Positions 34,068 to 41,946 of a stretch of DNA of 64,000 bases are shown here, piece after piece (position 1 is the stretch's first letter; each line of letters opens with the position of its first letter). The stretch lies in the NCBI GenBank assembly GCA_963676075.2, contig CAXXNZ010000025.1, forward strand, positions 160,108-224,107. The letters are read 5' to 3'. The notes under the pieces were generated by a model. The model was not told where the DNA came from, searched no databases, and saw only the letters and a list, made by a program, of their open reading frames with translations. The stretch comes from JAHJQZ01 sp963676075. Its GTDB lineage: Bacteria; Pseudomonadota; Alphaproteobacteria; Rhizobiales; Devosiaceae. A program made the position numbers and the translations under genes.

Positions 34068-35204
34068 CTAGCGTCCCTTTTTCAGCGTCACCGGCCCAAG
34101 CGGATGGTCGGCATGCGGATAGGGCGCATGCGTGTGGGTGTGCTCGTGATGGTGATGATGCCCCTCGCCGTCATGGTGGTGGTGGTGCTCATGGTCGTGA
34201 TCGTGGTGATGATGATCCTCGAGCGGGGTGAACGGCAGGCCATGTTCCTTGCAGAAGGCTTCGTCGCGGCAGGAGGCGTCGCAGTCGCCGTTGCAGGGGC
34301 AGTTTTCCAATCCACCGCCGATGCCCTCGACATGGTGGTGGTGGCTCTCCTGGGGCGCGCCGATATCGGCCTCGAAGCCGAGCACCGCCTCGCGGTATTT
34401 GCACAGGGCGCAATTCATGGCGTTGTCGCCGGCGACAAGCTGGCGCAGGCGATCGACAAAGGTTTCGATCACCAGCTCATGGTCGTTGAGATAGGGCGCC
34501 TTGACGAAATCGATCTCCGGATGAGCCGCTGCAGCCTCGTCGACCGCGGCATAGATGCGTTTGACCAGGACACCGGTGAACAGAAAATAGGGGAAAACAA
34601 TGATACGCTTGAACCCGAGCCGGACCGCCCTGTCGAGCGCCGGAGCGACAAGCGGGAAGGTGACGCCGGAATAGGCGGTCTCGCCCCACCCGTAGCCCAT
34701 GCCTTCCCACAGCATGCGCATCATCTTGGCGACATTGGAATTGGCATCCGGGTCCGAAGCACCGCGCCCCACCACCATCAACAGCGTCTCATGGCGCGAA
34801 ACGCCCTGTTGTGCAGCCGCCTCGGCCTCGGCGATGCGGGCGCCGGCGGCATTGAGCATCTTGAGATCGACGCCGAGTTCGGCCCCATAAGCGATCTCGA
34901 TGCCATGCTTTGCGGCATAGGTGTTGAGCACGGACGGGATGTCGTTCTTGGCGTGGCCGGCGGCGAACAGCATGCCCGGCAGCGCGAACACGCGCTTGAC
35001 GCCTGCGTCCCTCAGCTTGTCGAGACCAAAATTGATCACCGGGTCGGCGAATTCGAGATAGCCGTATTCGACCGGAACGCCTTCAAGGCGCTGGCCGAGG
35101 ACATCGGCCAGATGGGCGAATTCGTCGACGGCGCGACGGTTGCGGCTGCCGTGACCGCACAACATGACGCCGGAACCCTCCGGCAGGGTAAAATCGATAG
35201 TCAC
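34068..35204 (-). CDS. cbiX: Sirohydrochlorin cobaltochelatase CbiX with Cys cluster and His-rich tail
   Basis: The product of about 378 residues has two CbiX chelatase halves (about residues 10-260). The first begins VMLCGHGSRNRRAVDEF and the second includes FPYFLFTGVLVKRIYA. Cobalt is inserted into a precorrin-2-derived macrocycle. After residue 265 comes a Cys-rich stretch (NCALCKYR and CPCNGDCDASC), probably a metal or Fe-S site. The tail holds about 30 His in runs such as DHHHHDHDHEHHHHHDGEG, a likely cobalt store. GTG 35204 is chosen because AGGAGG is five bases upstream. GTG 35210 would overlap that site. It is the first gene of the cbiX-cobH-cobL-cobI/cbiG/cobJ operon, downstream of a structured leader. 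Confidence 0.9.
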   Translation of the reverse strand: MTIDFTLPEGSGVMLCGHGSRNRRAVDEFAHLADVLGQRLEGVPVEYGYLEFADPVINFGLDKLRDAGVKRVFALPGMLFAAGHAKNDIPSVLNTYAAKHGIEIAYGAELGVDLKMLNAAGARIAEAEAAAQQGVSRHETLLMVVGRGASDPDANSNVAKMMRMLWEGMGYGWGETAYSGVTFPLVAPALDRAVRLGFKRIIVFPYFLFTGVLVKRIYAAVDEAAAAHPEIDFVKAPYLNDHELVIETFVDRLRQLVAGDNAMNCALCKYREAVLGFEADIGAPQESHHHHVEGIGGGLENCPCNGDCDASCRDEAFCKEHGLPFTPLEDHHHHDHDHEHHHHHDGEGHHHHHEHTHTHAPYPHADHPLGPVTLKKGR

Positions 35205-35219
35205 ATCCACCTCCTAGTG

Positions 35220-35400
35220 GAGCGCGCCCTCGGCAAAGCGGGATGCTTTGGCTCCAGACGCAGCAAGTTCGAATCGGAGGCAGAGTTTCGTAGCAAGACG
35301 AATGCGCAGCTCCGGCCTTGATCCCCTGTTTGGGTCGATCGCACCGGACTGACTTTCAGTCCCTTACGGAACGCTGCATGTCGCTTCCCTGCGGCTGGCA
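35220..35400 (-). promoter_or_regulatory. Cobalamin-riboswitch-like leader before cbiX
   Basis: The 278 bases between lacI and cbiX hold no gene. Read on the minus strand, the middle shows GTTCC, a GACTGAAAGTC hairpin, then TCCGGTGCG and AAGGCCGGAGCTGC, in the order seen in the 5' half of cobalamin riboswitches of rhizobia. The expected CCCGCAACTGT core and the 3' B12 box are not visible, so it may be a divergent or decayed example. Its position before a B12 operon supports the idea. Confidence 0.4.
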
Positions 35401-35482
35401 CTGCTGCCAACCGGCGAGAAAGCGCGAGTCGCCGAAGCGACCCGGTCGCTGTTTGTAGGAGCCCGGCCCGAGCCGGTCAATG

Positions 35483-36532
35483 TCAGGCAGTCTGGTTCGA
35501 CAGCACGGGTTCGCTGGTGCGCGGCGGCGCCGCCGAACCGCGATAGCGCGGCTGCGTATCAAGTTCGACCATGGTATCGGGCGGCGTGGTCGGATCCTCC
35601 AGAACCCGCAACAACAGGTTCATCGCTTCCTTGCCGATACGCTCACGGGGTTGGGCGACCGTCGTCAGCGGCGGCGAATAGACATCGGCAAGGGTGCAGT
35701 CGTCGAACCCCACAACGGACAGGTCCTGCGGAACGCGACAACCGGCGGCGACCATTTCGCTGATCAGACCCATGGCCATTTCGTCATTGGAACACACCAT
35801 CGCCGTCGGCAGGTGATCGCGCTGCTTGAGGATCGCCGCCACGGCGTGGCCGGCATCGGATTCGAACCCGCCCTCAAAAATGTTGTGTTCGGGCACCGGG
35901 ATACCGGCATCTTCCATGGCCTGAAGAAAACCGCCAAGCCGTTCGAGGCGTACGGGCAGCTCCGAAGGCGCCTGCACCACGGCGATATCGCGATGGCCGA
36001 GATCGATCAGATAGCGAGTGAGATTGTAGGCGGGTCGGAAATTGTCGACGAAAACATGGGGAAAAGGCACGGATCCAGCCTTCTCCGAGAAACCGACAAT
36101 CGGTGGCGTACCCTGATAGGGCGCCTTGAGAAACTCGAATACCTCCGGCGCCATGCCCATGGCGTCGAGCACGATGATACCGTCGACCCGTCCGGTGCGC
36201 AGACGCTCGATGATGTGATCGTCGCGACCGCCGGTGCGCGAGGTGATGATAATGGAATACCCGTTCTCTTCGGCCTTGCGCTGCACACCCTGAAACATCT
36301 TGGAATAAAAGATGTTGCCGATGTTCGAGGCGACGACGAGCACATTGTGCGATTGCTGCGCCTTGAGAGAGAAGGCGGCAGCGCTCTTGACGAAATTGAG
36401 TTCCTTGATCGCCGCCAGCACCCTGTTGCGCGTCTCTTCCGACACCTTTTCAGGGTCGTTGAGAACGCGGCTGACAGTCGCTGTCGACACGCCGGCCAGA
36501 CGCGAAACATCGGTCACGCGAGCGCGCTTCAT
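35483..36532 (-). CDS. LacI-family transcriptional regulator
   Basis: The 349-residue product has the LacI helix-turn-helix at its start (VTDVSRLAGVSTATVSRVLN, then KVSEETRNRVLAAIKEL) and a periplasmic-binding-like ligand domain (about residues 62-340). The start Met at 36532 has GGAGGAAAC upstream. An operator of the family consensus lies 155 bases upstream at 36687-36700, suggesting autoregulation. The ligand and target genes are unknown. It lies next to the cobalamin operon but is separated from it by the leader region. The sugar genes at 43-53 kb are a possible but unproven target. Confidence 0.88.
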   Translation of the reverse strand: MKRARVTDVSRLAGVSTATVSRVLNDPEKVSEETRNRVLAAIKELNFVKSAAAFSLKAQQSHNVLVVASNIGNIFYSKMFQGVQRKAEENGYSIIITSRTGGRDDHIIERLRTGRVDGIIVLDAMGMAPEVFEFLKAPYQGTPPIVGFSEKAGSVPFPHVFVDNFRPAYNLTRYLIDLGHRDIAVVQAPSELPVRLERLGGFLQAMEDAGIPVPEHNIFEGGFESDAGHAVAAILKQRDHLPTAMVCSNDEMAMGLISEMVAAGCRVPQDLSVVGFDDCTLADVYSPPLTTVAQPRERIGKEAMNLLLRVLEDPTTPPDTMVELDTQPRYRGSAAPPRTSEPVLSNQTA

Positions 36533-36686
36533 GTTTCCTCCAAGGGGCCACCGGCGATCTTGCGCCACCGTCCGGACAGGCAAACCGAAAGCTCCGGCCC
36601 TTCGGCACCCACATCATAAAGGTCAGGAGTGCCATGACCGTCCGGCTGCACCATGACATACCGTAACAGCGCTGCGGAAGTGCTAA

Positions 36687-36700
36687 TGTAACCGATTTCA
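36687..36700. promoter_or_regulatory. LacI-family operator upstream of the LacI-family gene
   Basis: TGTAACCGATTTCA matches the LacI-family pattern TGNAANCGNTTNCA at every fixed position. It lies upstream of lacI and just downstream of the rhodanese stop at 36728, so it most likely controls lacI itself. Confidence 0.6.
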
Positions 36701-36727
36701 TGGACAGATAAGGCGCAAAGCGCCACA

Positions 36728-37111
36728 TCAGTCACGATCAATGGCCCCGCCGGCGTCGCGCCAGGCGGCAAAGCCGCCATCGATATGGCAGGTGGCGCCG
36801 ACCCCCATTTCCATCGCCGTGCGCGTGGCAAGCGCTGACCGCCAGCCGGCGGCGCAGAAAAAGACATAGCGTTTGCCATCGCCGAGAGCCGGCCTGAAAT
36901 AGGGGCTTTCGGGGTCTATCCAGAATTCGAGCATGCCGCGTGGCACGTGTACCGCGCCTGGCACCTTGCCATCGCGCTTCAACTCGCCCTTCTCGCGCAG
37001 ATCGACGAAGATCACGCCTTCGCGGCCCAAAAGCTCTAGAGCCTCGGCAGGAGAAATCGTCTCGATCAGCGCTTCGGCCTCGGCGACCAGGGCCTTGTAT
37101 CCCTTTTTCAT
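36728..37111 (-). CDS. Cytoplasmic rhodanese-like protein
   Basis: The 127-residue product is a single rhodanese domain without a signal peptide. It contains FVDLREKGELKRDGKVPGA and the active-site loop FFCAAGWRSALA, with the catalytic Cys followed after four residues by Arg. It probably transfers sulfane sulfur or senses sulfur species. The sequence does not show which. The start has GGTAGGGAAGG upstream. It runs divergently from the secreted protein gene at 37171. Confidence 0.8.
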   Translation of the reverse strand: MKKGYKALVAEAEALIETISPAEALELLGREGVIFVDLREKGELKRDGKVPGAVHVPRGMLEFWIDPESPYFRPALGDGKRYVFFCAAGWRSALATRTAMEMGVGATCHIDGGFAAWRDAGGAIDRD

Positions 37112-37170
37112 GTGCCTTCCCTACCTCGAACAGCTTGCAACGAAGACCGGTTTGCGATCATTCTGGCCTC

Positions 37171-37635
37171 ATGCGATTTGTTTTGAGCCTTCTCGTTATC
37201 CTTCTGACCGCCCCGGTTCTGGCCGCAGGCTGGTCGAGCTATCACAATGCACGCTACGGTGCCACTGCCGACGTCCCGCCGGGTTTCACCAAGACCGGAC
37301 CGGAAGCACCGAACGGCAAGGGGCTGACCTTCCGGAACAAGCAGGGGTCATCGCTGGTCACCATTTACGGTGATAACGTCTCTGGCGGCAATTTCGAGGC
37401 CTATGTCGAACAGCTCATCAAGGACCTCAAGGCCTTCGAGGGTTGGAACGTACAGGGCAAGCGCGTGACGCCGGACTGGGCCGAACTCGACGCGTCGAGC
37501 GGGCCGACGATATTGCGTGTGCGGGTGGTTGCATCCTGCAACGGATCACGCGTTGCCGTTGCCAAGTATCAGGGCAGGATCGACAACGCGCTGATTTCGC
37601 ACCTGTTCCGCTCGCTGAAATCGGACGGCTGCTAA
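37171..37635 (+). CDS. Secreted protein of unknown function
   Basis: The 154-residue product has a clear signal peptide (MRFVLSLLVILLTAPVLAAG, cleavage after LAA) and a compact domain with ARYGATADVPPGFTKTG and a pair of Cys residues (VASCNG and the C-terminal DGC) that could form a disulfide. I recognise no family. The ATG at 37171 is preferred because the signal peptide begins there, though the frame is open from 36940. The gene is followed by a DUF4287 gene at a 27-base gap and may be co-transcribed with it. Confidence 0.65.
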   Translation: MRFVLSLLVILLTAPVLAAGWSSYHNARYGATADVPPGFTKTGPEAPNGKGLTFRNKQGSSLVTIYGDNVSGGNFEAYVEQLIKDLKAFEGWNVQGKRVTPDWAELDASSGPTILRVRVVASCNGSRVAVAKYQGRIDNALISHLFRSLKSDGC

Positions 37636-37662
37636 CCGCCTCCCGGACGCCAGGACAAACCG

Positions 37663-37881
37663 ATGGCTGACACGCCCAAGGTCAAAGGCCCTGCCTCCTA
37701 CTTTCCCGCGATCGAGAAGACATACGGCCAGCCGGTCGAACACTGGATCAACCTGATCCGTGGCCAGTCCGGCATGAGCCATATGCAGCTGGTGAACTGG
37801 CTCAAGCAGACGCACAGGCTGGGGCACGGTCATGCCAACGCCCTTGTCGCCCACACGCTGGCCGAAAACCGCAACGCCTAG
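37663..37881 (+). CDS. DUF4287 domain protein
   Basis: The 72-residue product matches DUF4287: ASYFPAIEKTYGQPVEHW, MSHMQLVNWLKQTHRLGHGHANALVAH. The family is small, cytosolic and of unknown function, often encoded as a stand-alone gene. The ATG follows the upstream gene by 27 bases. The helical, His- and Gln-rich pattern suggests a soluble protein that may bind a partner. No activity is proposed. Confidence 0.75.
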   Translation: MADTPKVKGPASYFPAIEKTYGQPVEHWINLIRGQSGMSHMQLVNWLKQTHRLGHGHANALVAHTLAENRNA

Positions 37882-37899
37882 CGCCGGATCCAGAAAGAG

Positions 37900-38682
37900 C
37901 TATTTGGCGTTCTTGATGACGTCCCAGCGGTTCTGCTGCGTGATCAGCGCCCTTATATAGGCCATGTTGTTCTCGACCTGATCGGCCGGCAGTTCGCGGG
38001 AATAGAGCTGGCGCGCCTCGTCGAACCGCCCTTGCAATCCGACGATCAGAGCGAGGTTCTGCCGGATCTGGCTGGTGGCGTTCTGCATGGCGACCGCCCG
38101 CCTCAGATGCGCCTCGGCCTGGCCGAGATCGTTTGTCATGGCGTAGGACAGCCCGATATTGGCTTCGAGCGAGGCTTCATTCGGGGCGCTGACTTGGGCC
38201 TGGGCGTAAAGGGCGCGCGCCTCCTCGTTGCGGCCCATCTGATCAAGAATGGCGCCCTTGACCGAAAGCGCATTCCAGTCCGGGCGCGCCGGATCGATCG
38301 TGGCATCGACAACATTGAGCGCCTGCTCGAACTGACCGTTCGCCGCCAGCGCCTTGGCATAGGCGACACGAACGCGCGCGTTGTTGCCGGCGATCGACAT
38401 CGCCTGTTCCATGACCGCCACCGACTGGCTCGGTTGTCCGGCGGCGCGAAGCGCAGCAGCGAAATGGATGGCGGTATTGGTATCGCGCGGATTGGCCTTG
38501 TAGCGGGCGCCGAGCTGGGCGACTGCCGCGTCTGTCTGGGCCTGGCTGAGGCCGGAATAGTCCGCCATGTCGTAATCGCCCGAAGTGCGATTCGTGGCGC
38601 AGCCGGCGACCAGAACGGAAGCTGCCACAGCGAAGATGACAGCCCTGAAAACTTTCGACAACGACGCAGGCAACACGATCAC
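37900..38682 (-). CDS. TPR-repeat lipoprotein resembling TadD
   Basis: The 260-residue product has a lipoprotein signal (LVAGC lipobox at about residues 24-28) and several tetratricopeptide repeats (from about residue 45). The repeats include AIHFAAALRAAGQPSQSVA, LVAVAYAKALAANG-like and ANIGLSYAMTNDLGQAEAHL patterns. The C-terminal segment ELPADQVENNMAYIRALITQ resembles TadD of Flp pilus systems. No other tad genes are present, so the name is by resemblance only. The start is GTG at 38682. It is divergent from the MarR-GNAT gene and could share its promoter region. Confidence 0.7.
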   Translation of the reverse strand: MIVLPASLSKVFRAVIFAVAASVLVAGCATNRTSGDYDMADYSGLSQAQTDAAVAQLGARYKANPRDTNTAIHFAAALRAAGQPSQSVAVMEQAMSIAGNNARVRVAYAKALAANGQFEQALNVVDATIDPARPDWNALSVKGAILDQMGRNEEARALYAQAQVSAPNEASLEANIGLSYAMTNDLGQAEAHLRRAVAMQNATSQIRQNLALIVGLQGRFDEARQLYSRELPADQVENNMAYIRALITQQNRWDVIKNAK

Positions 38683-38784
38683 TCGGCGACTCCCTCAAGG
38701 GCGCACGGCCCGCAAGACACTTGCTCTGGCAATAGGTCATTAACCCTAACGCCCGGTTAAGGTCGGCCACCGCTGAGGACACTT

Positions 38785-38820
38785 GTTGACTCAGTCAACC
38801 ATATACTTGATAGTGTCAAC
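38785..38820 (+). promoter_or_regulatory. MarR-type operator and promoter of the MarR-GNAT gene
   Basis: GTTGACTCAGTCAAC (38785-38799) is a perfect inverted repeat whose TTGACT also serves as a -35 box. After 17 bases GATAGT follows as a -10 candidate. A related TTGATAGTGTCAA (38807-38819) overlaps that -10. This arrangement fits repression by the MarR domain encoded at 38834. Confidence 0.65.
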
Positions 38821-38833
38821 AATAGAGGTTGCC

Positions 38834-39775
38834 ATGTCCAAAACCGTATCCGAGACCACCGCCATTCGTGCCTTCAACCGTTTCTACACACGGGTGATCG
38901 GCCTGCTCGACGAGGGCATACTGAAAAGTCCGTTCGCACTGGCCGAGGCCCGTGTCATTCACGAGATCGGCGAGATCGGCTCAACCACACCCGCCGCATT
39001 GTCGCGCAGTCTCAACATGGACCCCGGCCAGTTGAGCCGGCTGACCGCCAAGCTCGTCGAACGCGGGGTGATCGTTGCCACACCCAACCCAACGGATGCA
39101 CGTGCCACCGACCTGAGCCTGACGCCACCGGGCGAAGTCGCCTGCTCGGTGCTCAACAAGCTGAGCGATGCTGCCGCCGAGAACCTCATCGCGCCGCTGG
39201 CGCCGCCACAGCGGCAGGCCGTTGTCGATGCCATGAAAACGCTCTCCTCCTTGCTGGGAAACTCGGATCTCTCCCAGGACATCACCATCAGGGACCATCA
39301 CAGGATCGGCGAACTCGGCTGGCTGATCCATCGGCAGGCCATTCTCTACAATCAGGAGCATGGCTGGAACGGCGCGTTCGAGGCGCTGATCGCCCGCATC
39401 TACGCGGAGTTCGAGGACGCGGCCGACACCCCGCCGAAGCGTTTGTGGATTGCCGAGAAAAACGGCGCCATCGCCGGTTCGGTCTTCGTTCTGCCCGCCG
39501 CCAACGAACCCGCAACGGCGCAATTGCGCATGCTCTATGCCGAACCGTTTGCGCGCGGATCAGGTGTCGGGCGACGGCTCGTCGGCGAAGCGGTAACGTT
39601 TGCCCGCTCGTCCGGTTATCGGCGCATCATGCTGTGGACCCAGGACTGCCTTGTCGCCGCCCGCCGCATCTACCAGTCCGCCGGATTCGAACTCGCACGC
39701 GAGGAACGCCATTTCTCCTTCGGCACCGAGCTCAATGGCCAGTTCTGGGAAATGGATCTCGCCGGCGATCAGTAA
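38834..39775 (+). CDS. MarR helix-turn-helix fused to a GNAT acetyltransferase
   Basis: The 313-residue product joins an N-terminal MarR winged-helix domain (about residues 5-140, with NMDPGQLSRLTAKLVERG) to a C-terminal GNAT domain (about 160-313, with FARGSGVGRRLVGEAVTFA acetyl-CoA loop and RRIYQSAGFELAREE). Such proteins can regulate genes and acetylate a small molecule, although neither target is known. The start is ATG 38834 with AGAGG upstream. Its promoter contains a perfect palindrome, so autoregulation is likely. The last seven bases overlap the convergent ghrA-like gene. Confidence 0.85.
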   Translation: MSKTVSETTAIRAFNRFYTRVIGLLDEGILKSPFALAEARVIHEIGEIGSTTPAALSRSLNMDPGQLSRLTAKLVERGVIVATPNPTDARATDLSLTPPGEVACSVLNKLSDAAAENLIAPLAPPQRQAVVDAMKTLSSLLGNSDLSQDITIRDHHRIGELGWLIHRQAILYNQEHGWNGAFEALIARIYAEFEDAADTPPKRLWIAEKNGAIAGSVFVLPAANEPATAQLRMLYAEPFARGSGVGRRLVGEAVTFARSSGYRRIMLWTQDCLVAARRIYQSAGFELAREERHFSFGTELNGQFWEMDLAGDQ

Positions 39776-40713
39776 CCCCGCGTGCGATCGACCAAATTGG
39801 GCAGGATCGCACCGGCTTCGTGATCGCGTATGACGCGAGCAAAATAGGTCGCGCCGGCCTGGGGATCGGAAACTGCAGCGATATGGGGCGTGATCCGGCA
39901 ATTGGGCAGGTCCCACAGCGGGTTTGTCGCCGGTAAGGGTTCGGTCTCGAAGACATCGAGACTCGCCGCGCCGAGCGTGCCGTCGGTCAGCGCCTCAACC
40001 ATGTCGGTTTCGACCTGATGTCCGCCGCGCGCCGCATTGATGACCACCGGACCGAACGGCAGCATGTCGCGCCGGAGCTTGCCGAAAGTCTCGCGATTGA
40101 GGATGCCGCGCGTCTCCCGCGTCAACGGCAACAGGCAGACCAGGATGTCGGTCTGGCGAAGAAAGCGGTCGAGCCCGTCCGGTCCGGAAAAACTCTGGAC
40201 GCCGGCAACAATGGTCTGCGACCGCGACCAGCCGAGCCGTTCATAATCGAACACCGACAGCGCCTTGAGCGCCGCCTGGCCGAGCACGCCAAGCCCCATG
40301 ACGCCGACATTGAGATCCTCGGCGCGCGGCGGCACGCTCTCCTGCCAACGCGATTGCATCTGGGCTGCGCGGAAGCGGGTTTCGAGGCGGCTGTGCGCCA
40401 GCACTTCGGCCACGACGTAATCGCGCATGCGCGAGGTCAGGTCAGGATCGACGAAGCGAACGATGGGCACGTTTTCCGGCAGCGCGGGATTGTTGAGCAA
40501 GGCATCGACCCCGGCGCCGTAGCTGAGGATGGCCTTGAGATTGGTAAGTCCGTCGAATGCGCCTGCATCCGGTTTCCAGGCCAGCACATAGGTGATGTCG
40601 TCCGGATCGAAGTCATCATTCCGGCGCTTGACCGTCATCGGGGCGATGAGAGGTTGCAGCAGTTCGACCCAACGCGCCTCGTTTATGCCGTTGAGATGAA
40701 CAAGAAGCGTCAT
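39769..40713 (-). CDS. ghrA: Glyoxylate/hydroxypyruvate reductase A-like dehydrogenase
   Basis: The 314-residue product is a D-2-hydroxyacid dehydrogenase of the GhrA group. The NAD(P) fold motif GVMGLGVLGQAALKAL, the catalytic Arg in NAARGGHQVET, the acidic residue in LDVFETEPLPATNPLW and the catalytic His in TPHIAA are present. The N-terminal part (VLAWKPDAGAFDGLTNLKAI, SYGAGVDALL) also follows GhrA. It reduces glyoxylate and hydroxypyruvate. It is a single gene convergent with the MarR-GNAT gene. Confidence 0.85.
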   Translation of the reverse strand: MTLLVHLNGINEARWVELLQPLIAPMTVKRRNDDFDPDDITYVLAWKPDAGAFDGLTNLKAILSYGAGVDALLNNPALPENVPIVRFVDPDLTSRMRDYVVAEVLAHSRLETRFRAAQMQSRWQESVPPRAEDLNVGVMGLGVLGQAALKALSVFDYERLGWSRSQTIVAGVQSFSGPDGLDRFLRQTDILVCLLPLTRETRGILNRETFGKLRRDMLPFGPVVINAARGGHQVETDMVEALTDGTLGAASLDVFETEPLPATNPLWDLPNCRITPHIAAVSDPQAGATYFARVIRDHEAGAILPNLVDRTRGY

Positions 40714-40843
40714 GATGAACCTGGGACCGAAGCGATGTGAGCGGAGAGGCGATCCTGCCCGGCCCGGTGCACGCCTTCAAGAGGGTTCGTTGCGCCGTCG
40801 ACCTTATTCCCGCCTGTCATCGCGATCTGACGTCAAACAAACG

Positions 40844-40872
40844 AAAAGGCCGCGCAGAAAGCGCGGCCTTTT
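40844..40872. terminator. Rho-independent terminator of cycM
   Basis: AAAAGGCCGCGC and GCGCGGCCTTTT form a perfect 12-base-pair hairpin with AGAAA as loop. It lies 24 bases downstream of the cycM stop codon and would work on both strands. Confidence 0.85.
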
Positions 40873-40895
40873 GCGAAACCGAGAGGTTCAATCCG

Positions 40896-41663
40896 TCACT
40901 GGCTGGCAGGCGCCGTGGCATCGCCGGCAGGAGCGGCGGTATCATCCGCGGGTGCAGCAGCATCGGCAGCGGGTGCAGCAGCATCAGCCGCAGTGTCATC
41001 GGCTGCGGGCGCTGCGCTGTCGCCAGCAGGTGTAGCAGTACCATCTGCAGGAGCGGCCCCATCTGCGGGAGCGGCAGCATCGGCAGCAGGCGCGGCAGCA
41101 TCGGCGGCAGGCGCAGCCTCGACTGGCGGGAACGGCACGGGATCGTGCGACAGTGACTGCAGATAGGCCAGAAGATTGGCGCGGTCTTCTTCCTTGGACA
41201 GACCACCGAAGCCCATCTTGGTGCCGGGCGCGTATTTCTTCGGGTTGGTCACGAAGGCATTGAGCTCTTCATAGGTCCAGGTGCCGTAGGTGTCGGCCAG
41301 CGTATGCAGCGCGTCCGAATAGGAAAAATCGCTGATCGACGCGATGGGACGGCCGACGACATCGTAAAGATGCGGGCCGGTCTTGTTGCCCTCGCCCTCG
41401 CCGAAATTGTGGCAGGACACGCACTTCTTGGCGACCTTGGCGCCGTCCTCGGCCGAAGCATTGGCCAGCAACACCGGCAGCGGCGTTGCCGCCGCTTCGG
41501 GCTTGGCTGTTGCGACTTCGGTGCCGTCCGGCGACGGCAACGCATAACCGGGACCAGTGCTCCTGGGGGTGTAAATGGCTTCGGCCAGAAAACCGATCCC
41601 CATCACGAACAAAAGCGTGCCAAGAATGGCGCCGACGATTTTGTTCACTTCAAATGAATTCAT
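40896..41663 (-). CDS. cycM: Membrane-anchored cytochrome c (CycM-like) with a Pro/Ala-rich tail
   Basis: The 255-residue product has one N-terminal transmembrane anchor (IVGAILGTLLFVMGIGFLAEA), a class I cytochrome c domain with the haem motif CVSCHNFGEGEGNKTGPHLY and the axial Met region PGTKMGFGG. CycM carries electrons to the aa3 oxidase from the bc1 complex in the membrane. After about residue 177 follows a tail of about 75 residues made of repeated AAPAADA/AAPADG units, unusually long and low in complexity. The Met at 41663 begins the anchor and has GGGAGAGA upstream. The gene is divergent from pheA, as in other rhizobia. Confidence 0.9.
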   Translation of the reverse strand: MNSFEVNKIVGAILGTLLFVMGIGFLAEAIYTPRSTGPGYALPSPDGTEVATAKPEAAATPLPVLLANASAEDGAKVAKKCVSCHNFGEGEGNKTGPHLYDVVGRPIASISDFSYSDALHTLADTYGTWTYEELNAFVTNPKKYAPGTKMGFGGLSKEEDRANLLAYLQSLSHDPVPFPPVEAAPAADAAAPAADAAAPADGAAPADGTATPAGDSAAPAADDTAADAAAPAADAAAPADDTAAPAGDATAPASQ

Positions 41664-41946
41664 ATTCTGTCTCTCCCAGCGGCCTCGGCTTTTGCGGCGA
41701 GCCAACTGCCGCCAGCATTTCGAGCACAAAGTCCCAGCGGCAAACCCCCACCGCAGCGCGCGCGGAAGATATAGGCAAGCCCCCAAACGTGCAACCGCTT
41801 CTCGGACAGGTTGTCACACCCCCCATTTGCCGCAAAGGCGCGAGGGTTTCAAGTGCCCGTGCAAGAACGTGCAGCCGACAAAGGCCGATTTGTTTGACAG
41901 CTCGGTGAAGCGGTGACAATTAGGGCGCGGTTTACGGAGAGTGATT

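Noticed and set aside
35262..35290. tRNA-like motif GTTCGAATC
   Set aside because: No matching acceptor, D or anticodon arms can be folded around it. It lies in the leader of cbiX.
36940..37170. Longer start for the secreted protein gene at 36940
   Set aside because: The extension is antisense to the rhodanese gene, and the signal peptide begins at 37171.
40916..41116. Repeat array near 41 kb considered as CRISPR or minisatellite
   Set aside because: The repeats follow the codon frame of CycM and encode its Ala/Pro/Asp tail, with no spacers of constant length.
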